Shown here: positions 14,903 to 26,101 of the stretch, piece after piece | Layout: every line of letters begins with the position of its first letter | How positions within the stretch are numbered: the stretch's first letter is position 1 | NCBI RefSeq assembly: GCF_026625045.1 | Contig: NZ_CP113089.1 | Location: 310,001 to 374,000, forward strand | Length of the DNA: 64,000 nucleotides | Reading direction: 5' to 3' | DNA from: Microcella daejeonensis | GTDB taxonomy: Bacteria > Actinomycetota > Actinomycetes > Actinomycetales > Microbacteriaceae | Notes under the pieces: model-generated | The model's database searches: none | What the model saw: only the letters and a program-made list of their open reading frames with translations | What the model was told of the DNA's origin: nothing | Program-made: the position numbers and the translations under genes

Positions 14903-15841
14903 GTGCCGAGCCCCGCCCTCCCCCGCCGTCGCGCGGCGGTCATCGCGGGCGCGCTCGGGGTCGTGGTGCTCATCGGGCTCGCCCTCGCGGCCCAGGCATT
15001 CCGCGCGAGCGCGGCAGGGGCATCCTTCATCGATCAGTACCCCGGCAGCTACGCGCCGCCGCCCGGCACCCCCGAGGGCTTCCCGGCCTGGCTGCGCTGG
15101 ACCCACTTCCTCTCCGCCTTCTTCCTGCTCTTCATCGTGAGCTCGGGCCTGCACCTGCGCCGCCGCCAGCGGCCGCCGGCGTTCGTGACCCGGCGTCGCG
15201 AGGGGTTCCTCGCCGCGAAGAACCCGACCCGCCTCGGCCTGCACTCCTGGTGGCACCTGGTCGTCGACACCCTCTGGGTCGTGACGGGCCTCGTCTACGT
15301 CGTGCTGCTCATCGTCAGCGGCCACTGGGCCCGCCTCGTGCCCACCGACCTCGCCGTCGTGCCGAACGCGATCTCGGCCGCGGTGCAGTACCTCACGGTC
15401 TCCGCGCCGCCGGCCGACAGCTGGAGCGCGTACAACAGCCTGCAGCAGCTCTTCTACTTCGCCACCGTCTTCGTCGCGTCGCCGCTCGCGCTCGTCACCG
15501 GCCTGCGCCTCTCCCCCGTCTGGCCCGATCGATGGATGCGCGCCCGCGGCCCGCTCTCCGACACCGCCGCGCGGCGCACGCACAGCCTCGTGCTCTGGTA
15601 CTTCCTGGCGTTCACGCTCGTCCACGTGAGCCTCGTCCTCCTCACCGGAGCGCGCAGCAACCTCAACGCCATGTACGTCGGAGTCGACGACGAGACGTCC
15701 TGGCTCGGCGTCGGCGTCTTCGCGCTCTCCACCGGCGTCATGGCGGCAGCGTGGGTGCTGCTGCGGCCGCCCGCGCAGATCGCGATCGCCGAGCGGGTCG
15801 CCGACGTGCGGGTCATGCCGGCGGCGCCGAAACGGGGCTGA
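14903..15841 (+). CDS. Cytochrome b561/b6-type membrane protein
   Basis: A 312-residue membrane protein with a short N-terminal anchor (AAVIAGALGVVVLIGLALAA, residues 12-31) and about four further helices carrying histidines placed for heme: LRWTHFLSAFFLLF, HSWWHLVVDTLW and HSLVLWYFLAFTLVHVSLV. This fits the diheme cytochrome b family that passes electrons between quinones and molybdenum enzymes. The GTG at 14903 follows a TACGGT box seven bases earlier, so the gene looks leaderless; an in-frame extension to 14795 overlaps the tRNA promoter region. A partner could be the sulfite-oxidase-family enzyme at 58.9 kb, but that is inference. Confidence 0.75.
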   Translation: MPSPALPRRRAAVIAGALGVVVLIGLALAAQAFRASAAGASFIDQYPGSYAPPPGTPEGFPAWLRWTHFLSAFFLLFIVSSGLHLRRRQRPPAFVTRRREGFLAAKNPTRLGLHSWWHLVVDTLWVVTGLVYVVLLIVSGHWARLVPTDLAVVPNAISAAVQYLTVSAPPADSWSAYNSLQQLFYFATVFVASPLALVTGLRLSPVWPDRWMRARGPLSDTAARRTHSLVLWYFLAFTLVHVSLVLLTGARSNLNAMYVGVDDETSWLGVGVFALSTGVMAAAWVLLRPPAQIAIAERVADVRVMPAAPKRG

Positions 15842-15875
15842 CGCACCGCGGCCGTCGCCCGCCGGGCGAGGCGGG

Positions 15876-15935
15876 GCGACCGGGCTCAGCGCGGCCGGGC
15901 GCGGCGCGACCGGGCTCAGCGCGGCCGGGCGCGGC
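15876..15935. repeat. 30-bp tandem duplication spanning the padR stop codon
   Basis: Two identical 30-bp units (15876-15905 and 15906-15935), each containing GCGACCGGGCTCAGCGCGG. The stop codon of the padR-like gene lies in the right-hand copy, so the duplication comprises the last codons, the stop and a few following bases. Confidence 0.85.
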
Positions 15936-16212
15936 TGGGCCGTGCGGGCGTGGCCGCGAGCTTCGCCGCGGCGGCGCGCAGCCCCTCGGCGCCCTCCGGC
16001 GTGAGCGCGTAGAGCTGGCGCGGGGCGCCCGCGTGCTCCCCCGGGTCGTCGTGGGCCTCGAGCCAGCCCGCGTCGAGCAGCCGGGCGAGCGCGGGGTAGA
16101 CGGTGCCCGAGGGCAGGCCGGTCGACTCGATGATGCTCAGGCCCCAGAGCGGAGCATCCGCCGCCGCGATCGCCTGCAGCACGGCCACGGTCTGCCGGGT
16201 GACGCGCTGCAC
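15916..16212 (-). CDS. PadR-family transcriptional regulator
   Basis: A 98-residue minimal PadR protein. The winged helix is recognisable (LQAIAAADAPLWGLSIIEST, residues 12-31; LPSGTVYPALARLLDAGWLE, residues 33-52), followed by the wing and a basic tail. It starts at GTG 16212, eight bases after the gltX stop, so it is probably the last gene of that transcript. The tail and stop are part of a 30-bp tandem duplication. Its target is not evident. Confidence 0.85.
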   Translation of the reverse strand: MQRVTRQTVAVLQAIAAADAPLWGLSIIESTGLPSGTVYPALARLLDAGWLEAHDDPGEHAGAPRQLYALTPEGAEGLRAAAAKLAATPARPSRARPR

Positions 16213-16220
16213 GAGGGCTC

Positions 16221-17741
16221 TCAGACCGTGGCGCGCAGGGCCCGCAGGCGCGCAAGGGTGGAGTCGCGGCCGAGCAGCTCCATCGACTCGAACAGCGGCG
16301 GGCTCACGCGGCGACCCGAGAGGGCGACGCGCAGCGGACCGAAGGCGAGGCGCGGCTTGAGGCCGAGCCCGTCGACGATCGCGGCGCGCAGGGCGGCCTC
16401 GATGGGCTCGGGCGTGAAGTCGTCGAGCCCTTCGAGCGCAGCCAGCCCTGCGTCGAGCACCGCGGGGGCGTCGGCGCCGAGCGAGCCGCGGGCGTCGTCC
16501 TCCACGACGAGGGCCTCATCGTCGACGAAGAGGAAGCCGAGCATCCCGGGAACCTCGCCCAGCAGCCCGACGCGCTCCTGCACCAGCGGAGCGGCCGCCG
16601 ACAGCAGGGCGCGCTGGCCCTCGTCGGGGGCGCCGGCGAGCACGCCCGCCTCGATCAGGTACGGGATGCTCCGCTCGACGAACACGTCGACGGGCAGCAG
16701 CCGCACGTGGTCGCCGTTGAGGGCCTCGGCCTTCTTCAGGTCGAACCGCGCCGGGTTGGGGTTCACGTCGGCGACGTCGAAGGCGGCCGTCATCTCGTCC
16801 ATCGTGAAGACGTCGCGGTCGTGGCTGAGCGACCAGCCGAGCAGCGAGAGGTAGTTGAGCAGACCCTCGGGCACGAAACCGCGGTCGCGGTGGTGGAACA
16901 GGTTGGACTCGGGGTCGCGCTTGGAGAGCTTCTTGTTGTTCTCGCCCATGACGTAGGGCAGGTGGCCGAACTGCGGCACCGCCGTCGCGACGCCGATGTC
17001 GACGAGGGCCGCGTAGAGCGCGATCTGGCGCGGCGTCGACGAGAGCAGATCCTCGCCGCGCAGCACGTGCGTGATGCCCATGAGGGCGTCGTCGACGGGG
17101 TTGACGAAGGTGTACAGCGGCTGGCCGTTGGGTCGCACGAGCACGAAGTCGACTATGCTGCTCGCGGGGAAGGTGATCTCGCCGCGCACGAGGTCGGTGA
17201 AGGTGATGTCGGCCTCGGGCACCCGCAGACGCAGAGCGGGCGAGCGGCCCTCGGCGCGGTAGGCGGCGCGCTGCTCCTCGGTGAGCTCGCGCTCGCTGTT
17301 GTCGTAGCCGCGCTTCGGGTCGAGACCGTTCGCGATGTTGCGCGCCTCGATCTCCTCGCCCGTGAGGTAGCTCTCGTAGAGGTGCCCGGCCTCGAGCAGC
17401 TGCGCGATGATCCCCTGATAGATCTCGCCGCGCTGCGACTGCCGGTACGGCGCGTGCGGGCCGCCGACCTCGACGCCCTCGTCCCAGTCGAGCCCGAGCC
17501 AGCGCAGCGCGTCGAGCAGCTGGTGGTAGCTCTCCTCGCTGTCGCGGGCCGCATCCGTGTCCTCGATGCGGAAGATCAGCTTGCCGCCCGTGTGCCGCGC
17601 GTAGGCCCAGTTGAACAGGGCCGTGCGGATGAGCCCGACGTGCGGCGTGCCGGTCGGCGAGGGGCAGAAGCGCACCCGCACGTCGGCGCCGGTGGCGGAG
17701 GAGAAGAGGGGCGCGGGGGCGGTGGAGCTCGTGGCGTTCAT
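16221..17741 (-). CDS. gltX: Glutamyl-tRNA synthetase
   Basis: A 506-residue class I aminoacyl-tRNA synthetase that charges tRNA-Glu. The HIGH-type motif is [10 protein letters not shown] (about residues 28-37) and the KMSKS-type loop is [10 protein letters not shown] (about residues 274-283). The catalytic Rossmann part, the GluRS-specific insert and the C-terminal anticodon-binding part are all present at the usual length. The start ATG 17741 is 11 bases after the MFS gene's stop, in line with FAH protein, MFS and gltX forming one leftward run. Confidence 0.96.
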   Translation of the reverse strand: MNATSSTAPAPLFSSATGADVRVRFCPSPTGTPHVGLIRTALFNWAYARHTGGKLIFRIEDTDAARDSEESYHQLLDALRWLGLDWDEGVEVGGPHAPYRQSQRGEIYQGIIAQLLEAGHLYESYLTGEEIEARNIANGLDPKRGYDNSERELTEEQRAAYRAEGRSPALRLRVPEADITFTDLVRGEITFPASSIVDFVLVRPNGQPLYTFVNPVDDALMGITHVLRGEDLLSSTPRQIALYAALVDIGVATAVPQFGHLPYVMGENNKKLSKRDPESNLFHHRDRGFVPEGLLNYLSLLGWSLSHDRDVFTMDEMTAAFDVADVNPNPARFDLKKAEALNGDHVRLLPVDVFVERSIPYLIEAGVLAGAPDEGQRALLSAAAPLVQERVGLLGEVPGMLGFLFVDDEALVVEDDARGSLGADAPAVLDAGLAALEGLDDFTPEPIEAALRAAIVDGLGLKPRLAFGPLRVALSGRRVSPPLFESMELLGRDSTLARLRALRATV

Positions 17742-17752
17742 CGCCCCCGATC

Positions 17753-19117
17753 CTACCGGCGGGGCGCGCGCTGATCCGCGGCGGGCTGCGCGGCCGGGAG
17801 CCGGCGAGGAGCGCGCCCCGCGGTGCGCGTGAGCAGCAGCGCCCCCACGACGACGGCGGTGAGCGCGAGCGCCGCGAACGAGAGCCCGCTGTACCCGGCC
17901 ATCGCGAGCACCACGCCGGCGAGCGCCCCGCCGACCGCGCCCGAGCCGCTCATGAGCAGGTCGCTGCGGCCCTGCACGATCGTGCGCCGCGCGGGCGCGG
18001 TGGAGTCGGTGAGCAGAGCGGATCCGGCGACCGTCGAGGCGCTCCAGCCGAGCCCGAGCGCGATGAGACCCGCGACGACCCAGCCCTCGCTCTCGGCGCC
18101 GAGGCCCGTCATCAGCAGGCTCGCGACGAGCATCCCCTGCCCCAGCAGGATGGTGCCCCAGCGGCCGAGCCGGTCGCTCAGGATGCCGAAGACGGGCGAG
18201 AGCGCGTACATGCCCGCGATGTGCAGGCTGATCGTGAGGCCGACGATCGTCAGAGTCGCTCCGTGGTCGGTGAGGTGCACGGGCGTCATCGCCATGACGC
18301 TCACCATCGTGGCGTGGCTGAGCGCGATGGCGATGAGCGCGAGGCGGATGCCCGCCCGATCGTCGACCGCGGCCGCCGGCTGCTCGGCATCGGCGCCGCG
18401 GGCGGCGGCGTCCCGCCGCTCCTGCTCGAGGGCGAGGCGCCGCGCCACCCGCAGCGGGTCGGGCCGGAGCGCCACGAGGTACAGCGCCGCCGCGAGCCCC
18501 TGCGCCGCGATCGTGAACAGGAACGGCCCCGTCAGCTCTGGCAGGCCGAGCGCGGCGCCGAGGCTCTCCCCCGGGCCGATGAGGTTCGGTCCGCTCACCG
18601 CGCCGACCGTCGTCGCCCAGACCACGAGCGAGAGGTCGCGGCCGCGCGTCGCGGGGGCGGCGAGGTCGGCGGCGGCGAAGCGCGACTGCAGGTTGACGGC
18701 GGTGCCGACCCCGATGAGCAGGATGCCCGCGAGCAGCAGCGGCGTCGACACGAGCCCCCCGGCGACGATGCAGACGGCGGCGCCCGTCGCCGCGAGCGCG
18801 GCACCGGTCGCGAGCGCCCGCGCCCGCCCCACCCGCGCGGCGAGCCTCGCGAGCGGGATCGCCGCGAGCGCGGCGCCGAGCGTCGCCATCGTCGCGGCGA
18901 GGCCGCTCAGCGCGGGCGAGCCGCTCACCTCGGCGACGAGGATGGCGCCGATCGACAGGGTCGACCCCATGCCGAGGCCGGCGAGCACCTGGCCGGCCAT
19001 GAGCGTTCCGCGCGTGCGGCGCTGCAGCCGGGCGACCTCGTCGGGGCCGAGCTCGCGCGCGTCGTCTGGCGCCTCGGCCGGGGTCGGCGGGCGTCGCGGG
19101 GTGCGCGCGGCGGTCAT
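17753..19117 (-). CDS. Major facilitator superfamily transporter
   Basis: A 454-residue MFS protein with 12 likely membrane helices. The loop between helices 2 and 3 has [15 protein letters not shown], and the matching second-half loop has [11 protein letters not shown] (the DRxGR motif). A 40-residue acidic and proline-rich N terminus precedes helix 1. It resembles drug/metabolite efflux transporters, but the substrate cannot be inferred. The start ATG 19117 has GAGGGG directly upstream; a longer open frame to 19477 overlaps the FAH-family gene and is not used. Confidence 0.86.
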   Translation of the reverse strand: MTAARTPRRPPTPAEAPDDARELGPDEVARLQRRTRGTLMAGQVLAGLGMGSTLSIGAILVAEVSGSPALSGLAATMATLGAALAAIPLARLAARVGRARALATGAALAATGAAVCIVAGGLVSTPLLLAGILLIGVGTAVNLQSRFAAADLAAPATRGRDLSLVVWATTVGAVSGPNLIGPGESLGAALGLPELTGPFLFTIAAQGLAAALYLVALRPDPLRVARRLALEQERRDAAARGADAEQPAAAVDDRAGIRLALIAIALSHATMVSVMAMTPVHLTDHGATLTIVGLTISLHIAGMYALSPVFGILSDRLGRWGTILLGQGMLVASLLMTGLGAESEGWVVAGLIALGLGWSASTVAGSALLTDSTAPARRTIVQGRSDLLMSGSGAVGGALAGVVLAMAGYSGLSFAALALTAVVVGALLLTRTAGRAPRRLPAAQPAADQRAPRR

Positions 19118-19152
19118 CCCCTCACGGTACGCCCGCGAGGGGGTCGAGCGCG

Positions 19153-19932
19153 TCAGTAGTCGCGGTCGTCGCGGTTCTTGGCGGGGTTCGAGAGCGTGCC
19201 GAGGCCCTCGATGGTGATGTCGACGGTCTGCCCGTCGACGAAGCTGCCGAGGCCGTCGGGCGTACCGGTGAGGATGACGTCGCCGGGCAGCAGGGTCCAC
19301 ACGTCGCTGATGAACTCGATGAGCTCGGGGATGCCGTGCAGCAGATCGCGGGTGTTGCCCTTGCGGCGCAGCTCGCCGTCGACGTGGGTCTCGATCTCGA
19401 GGGCGGTCGGGTCGATCTCGGTGTCGATGAAGGGGCCGAGCGGGCAGAAGGTGTCGTAGCCCTTCGCGCGCGCCCACTGGCCGTCGGCGAACATGACGTC
19501 GCGCGCCGAGACGTCGTTGGCGATCGTGACGCCGAAGACGACGTCACGCCAGTCCTCCTTCTTGACCCGCTTCGCGACCTTGCCGATGACGAGCGCGAGC
19601 TCGCCCTCGTGCACGATGCGACCCTCGACCGGCGGGATGATGATGGGGTCGCCGGGGCCGACCACCGCGGTGTTGGGCTTGAGGAAGATGAGCGGCGTCG
19701 ACGGCCCTTCGTGCCCCATCTCCTTGCGGTGCGCGGCGTAGTTCATGCCGACGCAGACCACCTTCGAGCGCGGGATGACCGGCGCGAGGATCGTCGCCTG
19801 ACTCAGCGGCACCCGCTCACCGGTGGTCTCGAAGCCGTGGAACATCGGATCGCCCGCGAGCACGACCAGGTCGTCGTCGTCGAGCACGCCGAAGCGCGGG
19901 TCTCCGTCGGTGCTGAATCGCGCGATCTTCAC
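19153..19932 (-). CDS. Fumarylacetoacetate hydrolase (FAH) family protein
   Basis: A 259-residue FAH-fold enzyme. Metal-binding acidic residues occur in EGRIVHEGELALVIGK and in GVTIANDVSARDVMF, followed by KGYDTFCPLGPFI and LLPGDVILTGTPDGLG, all family signatures. Members act as fumarylpyruvate hydrolases, oxaloacetate decarboxylases or related enzymes, so the exact reaction is open. The GTG start 19932 lies seven bases after TAGGCT and is probably leaderless; an ATG at 19968 would place that box inside the coding region. Confidence 0.88.
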   Translation of the reverse strand: MKIARFSTDGDPRFGVLDDDDLVVLAGDPMFHGFETTGERVPLSQATILAPVIPRSKVVCVGMNYAAHRKEMGHEGPSTPLIFLKPNTAVVGPGDPIIIPPVEGRIVHEGELALVIGKVAKRVKKEDWRDVVFGVTIANDVSARDVMFADGQWARAKGYDTFCPLGPFIDTEIDPTALEIETHVDGELRRKGNTRDLLHGIPELIEFISDVWTLLPGDVILTGTPDGLGSFVDGQTVDITIEGLGTLSNPAKNRDDRDY

Positions 19933-20019
19933 GGGGTGGAGCCTACTCTCGCAAGTGTATTTCTCCATGCAGACGCATGGAACTGGCAGACGTCGGGGAG
20001 GATGCGCCGGGATCGGCGC

Positions 20020-20520
20020 TCAGACCGGGGTCACGACGTAGGTGGCGGTCGTCTCGCCGTTCGTCGTCGCGATCGCCAGGTTGACGATGTACTCGGCGCC
20101 GGTGAACGTGCCGAACGCGCTCGTGGCGTCGCTCGAGACGTTGCTCGCCGTGAATCCGGCACCTTCGAGCGCCGCCCGGGCGCCCTCGAACGCGGCGGCC
20201 TCGTCGATGCGGATGCGGGCGACCCAGCCCGCGCCGTCGGGGCCGCCCGCCCCGCCGAGGATCTCTCCTCCGAGGAGCGGGATGCCCTGCGGGAACGTCG
20301 ACGGCAGCTCGCCGTCGGTGGAGAGCTCGGCGCCGCCGAGCACGTCCTCCGCCAGACCCCGCACCGACTCGTCGATGCCCTCCGTGACCTGATCGACGCC
20401 CGAGCCGACCACGCCCTCGACGATGTTGTCGAGGGGCGTTCCGGTGCAGGCAGTGGTGCCGAGGACGAGTCCCGCGGCGAGCAGGGCCGTCACGACGGAT
20501 CGGGTGCGCAGGGCGGGCAT
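20020..20520 (-). CDS. Small secreted lipoprotein, function unknown
   Basis: A 166-residue protein with a lipoprotein signal: basic start, hydrophobic VVTALLAAGLVLGTTA, and lipobox cysteine near residue 25. The mature part has a short, acidic first half (DNIVEGVVGSGVDQVTEGID) and a second half with two repeats of a beta-alpha pattern (GWVARIRIDEAAAFEGARAA, then EYIVNLAIATTNGETTATYV). No catalytic motif is visible. The start ATG 20520 has GGAGA five bases upstream. It lies alone between typA and the FAH gene on the same strand. Confidence 0.78.
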   Translation of the reverse strand: MPALRTRSVVTALLAAGLVLGTTACTGTPLDNIVEGVVGSGVDQVTEGIDESVRGLAEDVLGGAELSTDGELPSTFPQGIPLLGGEILGGAGGPDGAGWVARIRIDEAAAFEGARAALEGAGFTASNVSSDATSAFGTFTGAEYIVNLAIATTNGETTATYVVTPV

Positions 20521-20572
20521 CCGGGTCTCCTTCTCAGGGCGGGATCTCACAGCGCGGAGGCGCGGTGGTCGA

Positions 20573-22480
<1,908 letters not shown>

Positions 22481-22529
22481 ACGAGAAGCCTTACGAATCA
22501 GGGGGTGGACGGCCCGGAGCGCGCGGAAC

Positions 22530-22576
22530 GGCGGGGACCGGTGGATCAGTCTACCCGCTGACCACCGGCCCCCGCC
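22530..22576 (-). terminator. Terminator after the ABC ATPase gene
   Basis: GGCGGGG and CCGGTGG (22530-22544) pair with CCACCGG and CCCCGCC (22562-22576), one mismatch between the blocks, 17-base loop. It separates the opp operon from typA. Confidence 0.75.
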
Positions 22577-22591
22577 CGGAACCGCGTCGGA

Positions 22592-24397
22592 TCAGGCGTC
22601 CGCCGTCTCGGCGAGCACCTGACGGCGCAGCTCGCGGCGGTCGCGCTGCAGGGCGGGATCGGGCACCGGGACCGCCGCGATGAGCCGCTGCGTGTAGGGC
22701 TCCTGCGGCGAGCGGAGGATCTGGTCGCGCTCGCCCAGCTCGACGATGCGGCCGTGGTGCATCACCGCGATGCGGTCGGCCATGATGTCGACGACGGCGA
22801 GGTCGTGGCTGATGAAGAGGCAGGCGAAGCGGTAGTGCTCCTGCAGCTCCTTGAGCAGGTCGAGCACGATCGCCTGCACCGACACGTCGAGCGCCGACGT
22901 CGGCTCGTCGGCGACGAGCAGCTCGGGGCCGAGCGACAGCGCGCGCGCGATGCCGACGCGCTGCTTCTGCCCGCCCGAGAGCTCGTAGGGGTAGCGGTTG
23001 CGGTAGTTGCGCGGCAGGCGCACGGAGTCGAGCAGCTCCTCGACCTTGCGGTCGAGCTCGGCGCCCTTGGCGACCCCGGCGAGCAGCATGGGCTCGCCGA
23101 TGCTCTCGCCGATGGGCATGCGGGGGTTGAGCGACGAGGACGGATCCTGGAAGACGATGCCGACCTTGCGGAAGGCCTCGCGACGCTGGCTGCGGTCGGC
23201 GTTCGAGAGCGGGATGCCGCCGACGGTGAGCTCACCCTCCGCGATCGGCTGCAGACCGATCGCGGCGCGGCCGATCGTCGACTTGCCCGAGCCCGACTCG
23301 CCCACGAGACCGAGCACCTCGCCCTTGACGATCTCGAAGCTGACGTCGTCGACGGCCCGGAAGGCGGCGACCCGCCCGCGCTTGCCGTACTCGATCGCGA
23401 CGTTCTCGAGCGTGAGCACCGCCTCGGTCGAGCGCGCGCCGGCGGGGGTGTCGCGGTGCGCGACGGTCACGCCGACCGTGCCCGTCGTCGGCGGGGTCGC
23501 CGGGGCCTCGCCGTCCGCGCGCTCCTCGTGCACGGCATCCTCGAGCGCCGCGGTGAGGTCGATCGACGCGTCGTCGCCGCCGCCCTCGCCGAGGCGCGGG
23601 ACGGCCGCGAGGAGCGCCTGCGTGTACGGGTGCTGCGGGGCGGAGAACACGTCGGCGACGGAGCCCGACTCAACGATGTCGCCCTCCTTCATCACGACGA
23701 TGCGGTCGGCGAGGTCGGCGACCACGCCCATGTCGTGGGTGATGAGCAGCACGGCGGAGCCCAGACGGTCCTTCAGGTCGCGCATGAGCTCGAGGATCTC
23801 CGCCTGCACGGTGACGTCGAGCGCGGTCGTCGGCTCGTCCGCGATGAGCAGCTTCGGGTCGCACGAGATCGACTGGGCGATCATGGCGCGCTGGCGCTGC
23901 CCGCCCGAGAGCTGGTGGGGGTAGGAGTTGAAGGCTTTCTCGGGGTCGGGCATCTCGACCATGGCGAGCAGCTCGAGCGCCCGCTCCTTCGCCTGCGAGG
24001 GGGTGATGCCGAAGTGCAGGCGCAGCGTCTCGACGATCTGGAATCCGACCGTGTACACCGGGTTGAGCGCCGTCATCGGCTCCTGGAAGATGACGGCGAT
24101 GTCCTTGCCGCGCACCTTGCGCATCGCGGCGTCGGCGAGCCCGCGCAGCTCGCGCCCGCCCAGCTTGACGCTGCCGGTGATGCGGGCGTTGTCGGGCAGC
24201 AGATCGAGGATGGCCATCGAGCTCGCGCTCTTGCCGGAGCCGGACTCGCCGACGATGGCGAGCACCTCCCCCGCGGCGACGCTGTAGGTGAGGTTCTTGG
24301 CGGCGGGCACCCACGCCCGATCGACGCCGAAGTCGACGCTGAGGTCCTTCACCTCGAGGACGGTTCCGGTGGTCTTGATGGTCTCGGTGACGGTCAT
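22592..24397 (-). CDS. Oligopeptide-type ABC transporter, fused double ATPase
   Basis: A 601-residue protein carrying two complete ATP-binding modules (OppD-like then OppF-like), which drive uptake through the two permeases encoded upstream. Each half has Walker A GESGSGKS, a signature (LSGGQRQR in the first, LSGGQKQR in the second) and Walker B with ADEPT (LLIADEPTTALD and LLVADEPTSALD). A linker of about 60 acidic and threonine-rich residues joins them. The start ATG 24397 has AGGAGA upstream. An opposite-strand PH-domain gene separates it from the permease genes. Confidence 0.93.
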   Translation of the reverse strand: MTVTETIKTTGTVLEVKDLSVDFGVDRAWVPAAKNLTYSVAAGEVLAIVGESGSGKSASSMAILDLLPDNARITGSVKLGGRELRGLADAAMRKVRGKDIAVIFQEPMTALNPVYTVGFQIVETLRLHFGITPSQAKERALELLAMVEMPDPEKAFNSYPHQLSGGQRQRAMIAQSISCDPKLLIADEPTTALDVTVQAEILELMRDLKDRLGSAVLLITHDMGVVADLADRIVVMKEGDIVESGSVADVFSAPQHPYTQALLAAVPRLGEGGGDDASIDLTAALEDAVHEERADGEAPATPPTTGTVGVTVAHRDTPAGARSTEAVLTLENVAIEYGKRGRVAAFRAVDDVSFEIVKGEVLGLVGESGSGKSTIGRAAIGLQPIAEGELTVGGIPLSNADRSQRREAFRKVGIVFQDPSSSLNPRMPIGESIGEPMLLAGVAKGAELDRKVEELLDSVRLPRNYRNRYPYELSGGQKQRVGIARALSLGPELLVADEPTSALDVSVQAIVLDLLKELQEHYRFACLFISHDLAVVDIMADRIAVMHHGRIVELGERDQILRSPQEPYTQRLIAAVPVPDPALQRDRRELRRQVLAETADA

Positions 24398-24477
24398 GAT
24401 GCGGTCTCCTGCGAGTGGGGGAGGAACGGCGGGCGCGCGGATTGGTGCGCCGGTTCCGGGGGTGTCAGCATGGGGGA

Positions 24478-25095
24478 ATGAGTGCACGCGGCGGCGGGAA
24501 GCCGGTCATCGTCTGGTCGAGGTTCAACCGTGGCGTGGCGATCGCGGCCTGGGTCTTCAGCGCGGTGATCGCGATCTCGCTGCTGTTCGCGCCCGACGCC
24601 CGCTACCTCACGGTGCTCGCCGTTCCGGTCGCGCTGAGCCTGCTGGCCTGGGCCATCTACTGGCGCCCCCGCGTGGTGGTCGACGGCGAGGCCGTCGAGC
24701 TCGTCAACGCGACGCGCTCGGTGCGCATCCCGTGGGAGGCCGTCACCGGGGTCACGACGCGGTTCGCGCTCACCATCAGCACGGAGAAGGGGCGCTACCC
24801 GGCGACGGGCGCCCCGGCCCCGGGTGCGTACGGCACCTACGCGGCCAACCGGGAGCTCTCGCGCGACGTGCGCGAGCGCGCCGTGCGCCCCGACTCGTAC
24901 CGGCAGTCCGGCGAGCTCGAGGGCACCGACTCCGGTGAGGCCTCGGCCGTCGTGCTGCAGCACTGGGACGCCTGGTCGCGAGCCGGCGGCCGCCGCGGGC
25001 CGGCTCCGGTCGTCGTGACCTGGCACCCCACCGCGATCGGCGCGACGACCGCGGCGACCGCGCTCGCGGTGCTCGCGCTCATCACGCTTCCGTGA
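24478..25095 (+). CDS. PH-domain-containing membrane protein
   Basis: A 205-residue protein with two N-terminal membrane helices (VAIAAWVFSAVIAISLLF, about residues 20-37; LAVPVALSLLAWAIYW, about residues 47-62), a bacterial PH-type beta domain (RVVVDGEAVELVNATRSVRI, about residues 64-83) and a C-terminal hydrophobic tail. Such proteins are common in actinobacteria without a fixed role. It is encoded on the plus strand inside the leftward ABC transporter operon, between permease and ATPase genes. ATG 24478 has GGGGGA directly before it. Confidence 0.82.
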   Translation: MSARGGGKPVIVWSRFNRGVAIAAWVFSAVIAISLLFAPDARYLTVLAVPVALSLLAWAIYWRPRVVVDGEAVELVNATRSVRIPWEAVTGVTTRFALTISTEKGRYPATGAPAPGAYGTYAANRELSRDVRERAVRPDSYRQSGELEGTDSGEASAVVLQHWDAWSRAGGRRGPAPVVVTWHPTAIGATTAATALAVLALITLP

Positions 25096-25105
25096 GGCGA
25101 TCACC

Positions 25106-26101
25106 TCAGCGGACCTTCTTGGGGTTGAACCGGCGCTGACGCGGGTCGAAGGCGTCGCGCAGGCCGTCGCCCACGAAGTTGACGCACAGCGCCAGCAGGA
25201 TGATGAACAGACCCGGCCACCAGAACAGCCACGGGCGCTGCGTGAACGCCGACTGGTTCTCGCTGATGAGACCGCCGAGCGAGACGTCGGGGCGCTGGAT
25301 GCCGTAGCCGAGGAACGCGAGGCCCGTCTCGAGCAGGATCGACGCCGCCATGAGCAGCGTCGCCGCGACGATGACCACGCCGATCGCGTTCGGCAGGATG
25401 TGCTTGAAGATGATGCGCATGTCGCTCGCGCCGGCCACCCGGGCCGCGTCGACGAACTCGCGCTCGCGCAGCGAGAGGAACTCGGCGCGCACGAGGCGGG
25501 CGATGCCCGTCCAGATGAACAGGCCCAGCACCGCTCCGAGCAGTGCCGGCCCGAGTCCGCCGGCGAGGCGGCCGACGAGGGCGCCGATGACGATCACCGG
25601 GATGATGATGATGAGATCGGTGAAGCGCATGAGCACGGCATCCACCCAGCGGCGGTAGTAGCCCGCGACGGCCCCGATGACGGTTCCGATGAGCGTCGCG
25701 ATGCCGCCGATGAGGAACATGATGAGGATCGAGTTCTGAATGCCCCGCATGACCTGCGCGAAGTAGTCGCGCCCGATGCGGTCCTGACCGAAGGGATGCT
25801 CCCCCAGGCTGATCCCGTCACCGCCGGCCCACTCGGGCACGAGCGACAGGGTCGGCGCGCCGCCGGGCAGGAACTGGTCGTTCAGCTGCACCCAGTTGTA
25901 CTTCCACCACCCGGGGATGGGGCCGAGGCCGATGGCGCTCACCGAGAACGCGCCGACGAGCACGAAGATCAGCAGGGCGGCCATGGCGACCTTATTGCGG
26001 ACGAAGCGGCGGAAGATGAGGCGGCCCTGGCTCAGGCCCTCCTCGCTGCTGTCGCGGGGCTGGGGCGCGGAGGTCGCGCTCGGATCGATCACGGAGGTCA
26101 T
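25106..26101 (-). CDS. Oligopeptide-type ABC permease (OppC-like)
   Basis: A 331-residue permease of the DppC/OppC family with about six membrane helices. The N-terminal OppC-type helix (NKVAMAALLIFVLVGAF) and the coupling loop (EREFVDAARVAGASDMRIIF, ATPase contact) are clear. The periplasmic part EHPFGQDRIGRDYFAQVMRG is the family signature. The ATG at 26101 overlaps the OppB stop. The 11-bp gap to the opposite-strand PH gene is convergent. Confidence 0.92.
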   Translation of the reverse strand: MTSVIDPSATSAPQPRDSSEEGLSQGRLIFRRFVRNKVAMAALLIFVLVGAFSVSAIGLGPIPGWWKYNWVQLNDQFLPGGAPTLSLVPEWAGGDGISLGEHPFGQDRIGRDYFAQVMRGIQNSILIMFLIGGIATLIGTVIGAVAGYYRRWVDAVLMRFTDLIIIIPVIVIGALVGRLAGGLGPALLGAVLGLFIWTGIARLVRAEFLSLREREFVDAARVAGASDMRIIFKHILPNAIGVVIVAATLLMAASILLETGLAFLGYGIQRPDVSLGGLISENQSAFTQRPWLFWWPGLFIILLALCVNFVGDGLRDAFDPRQRRFNPKKVR

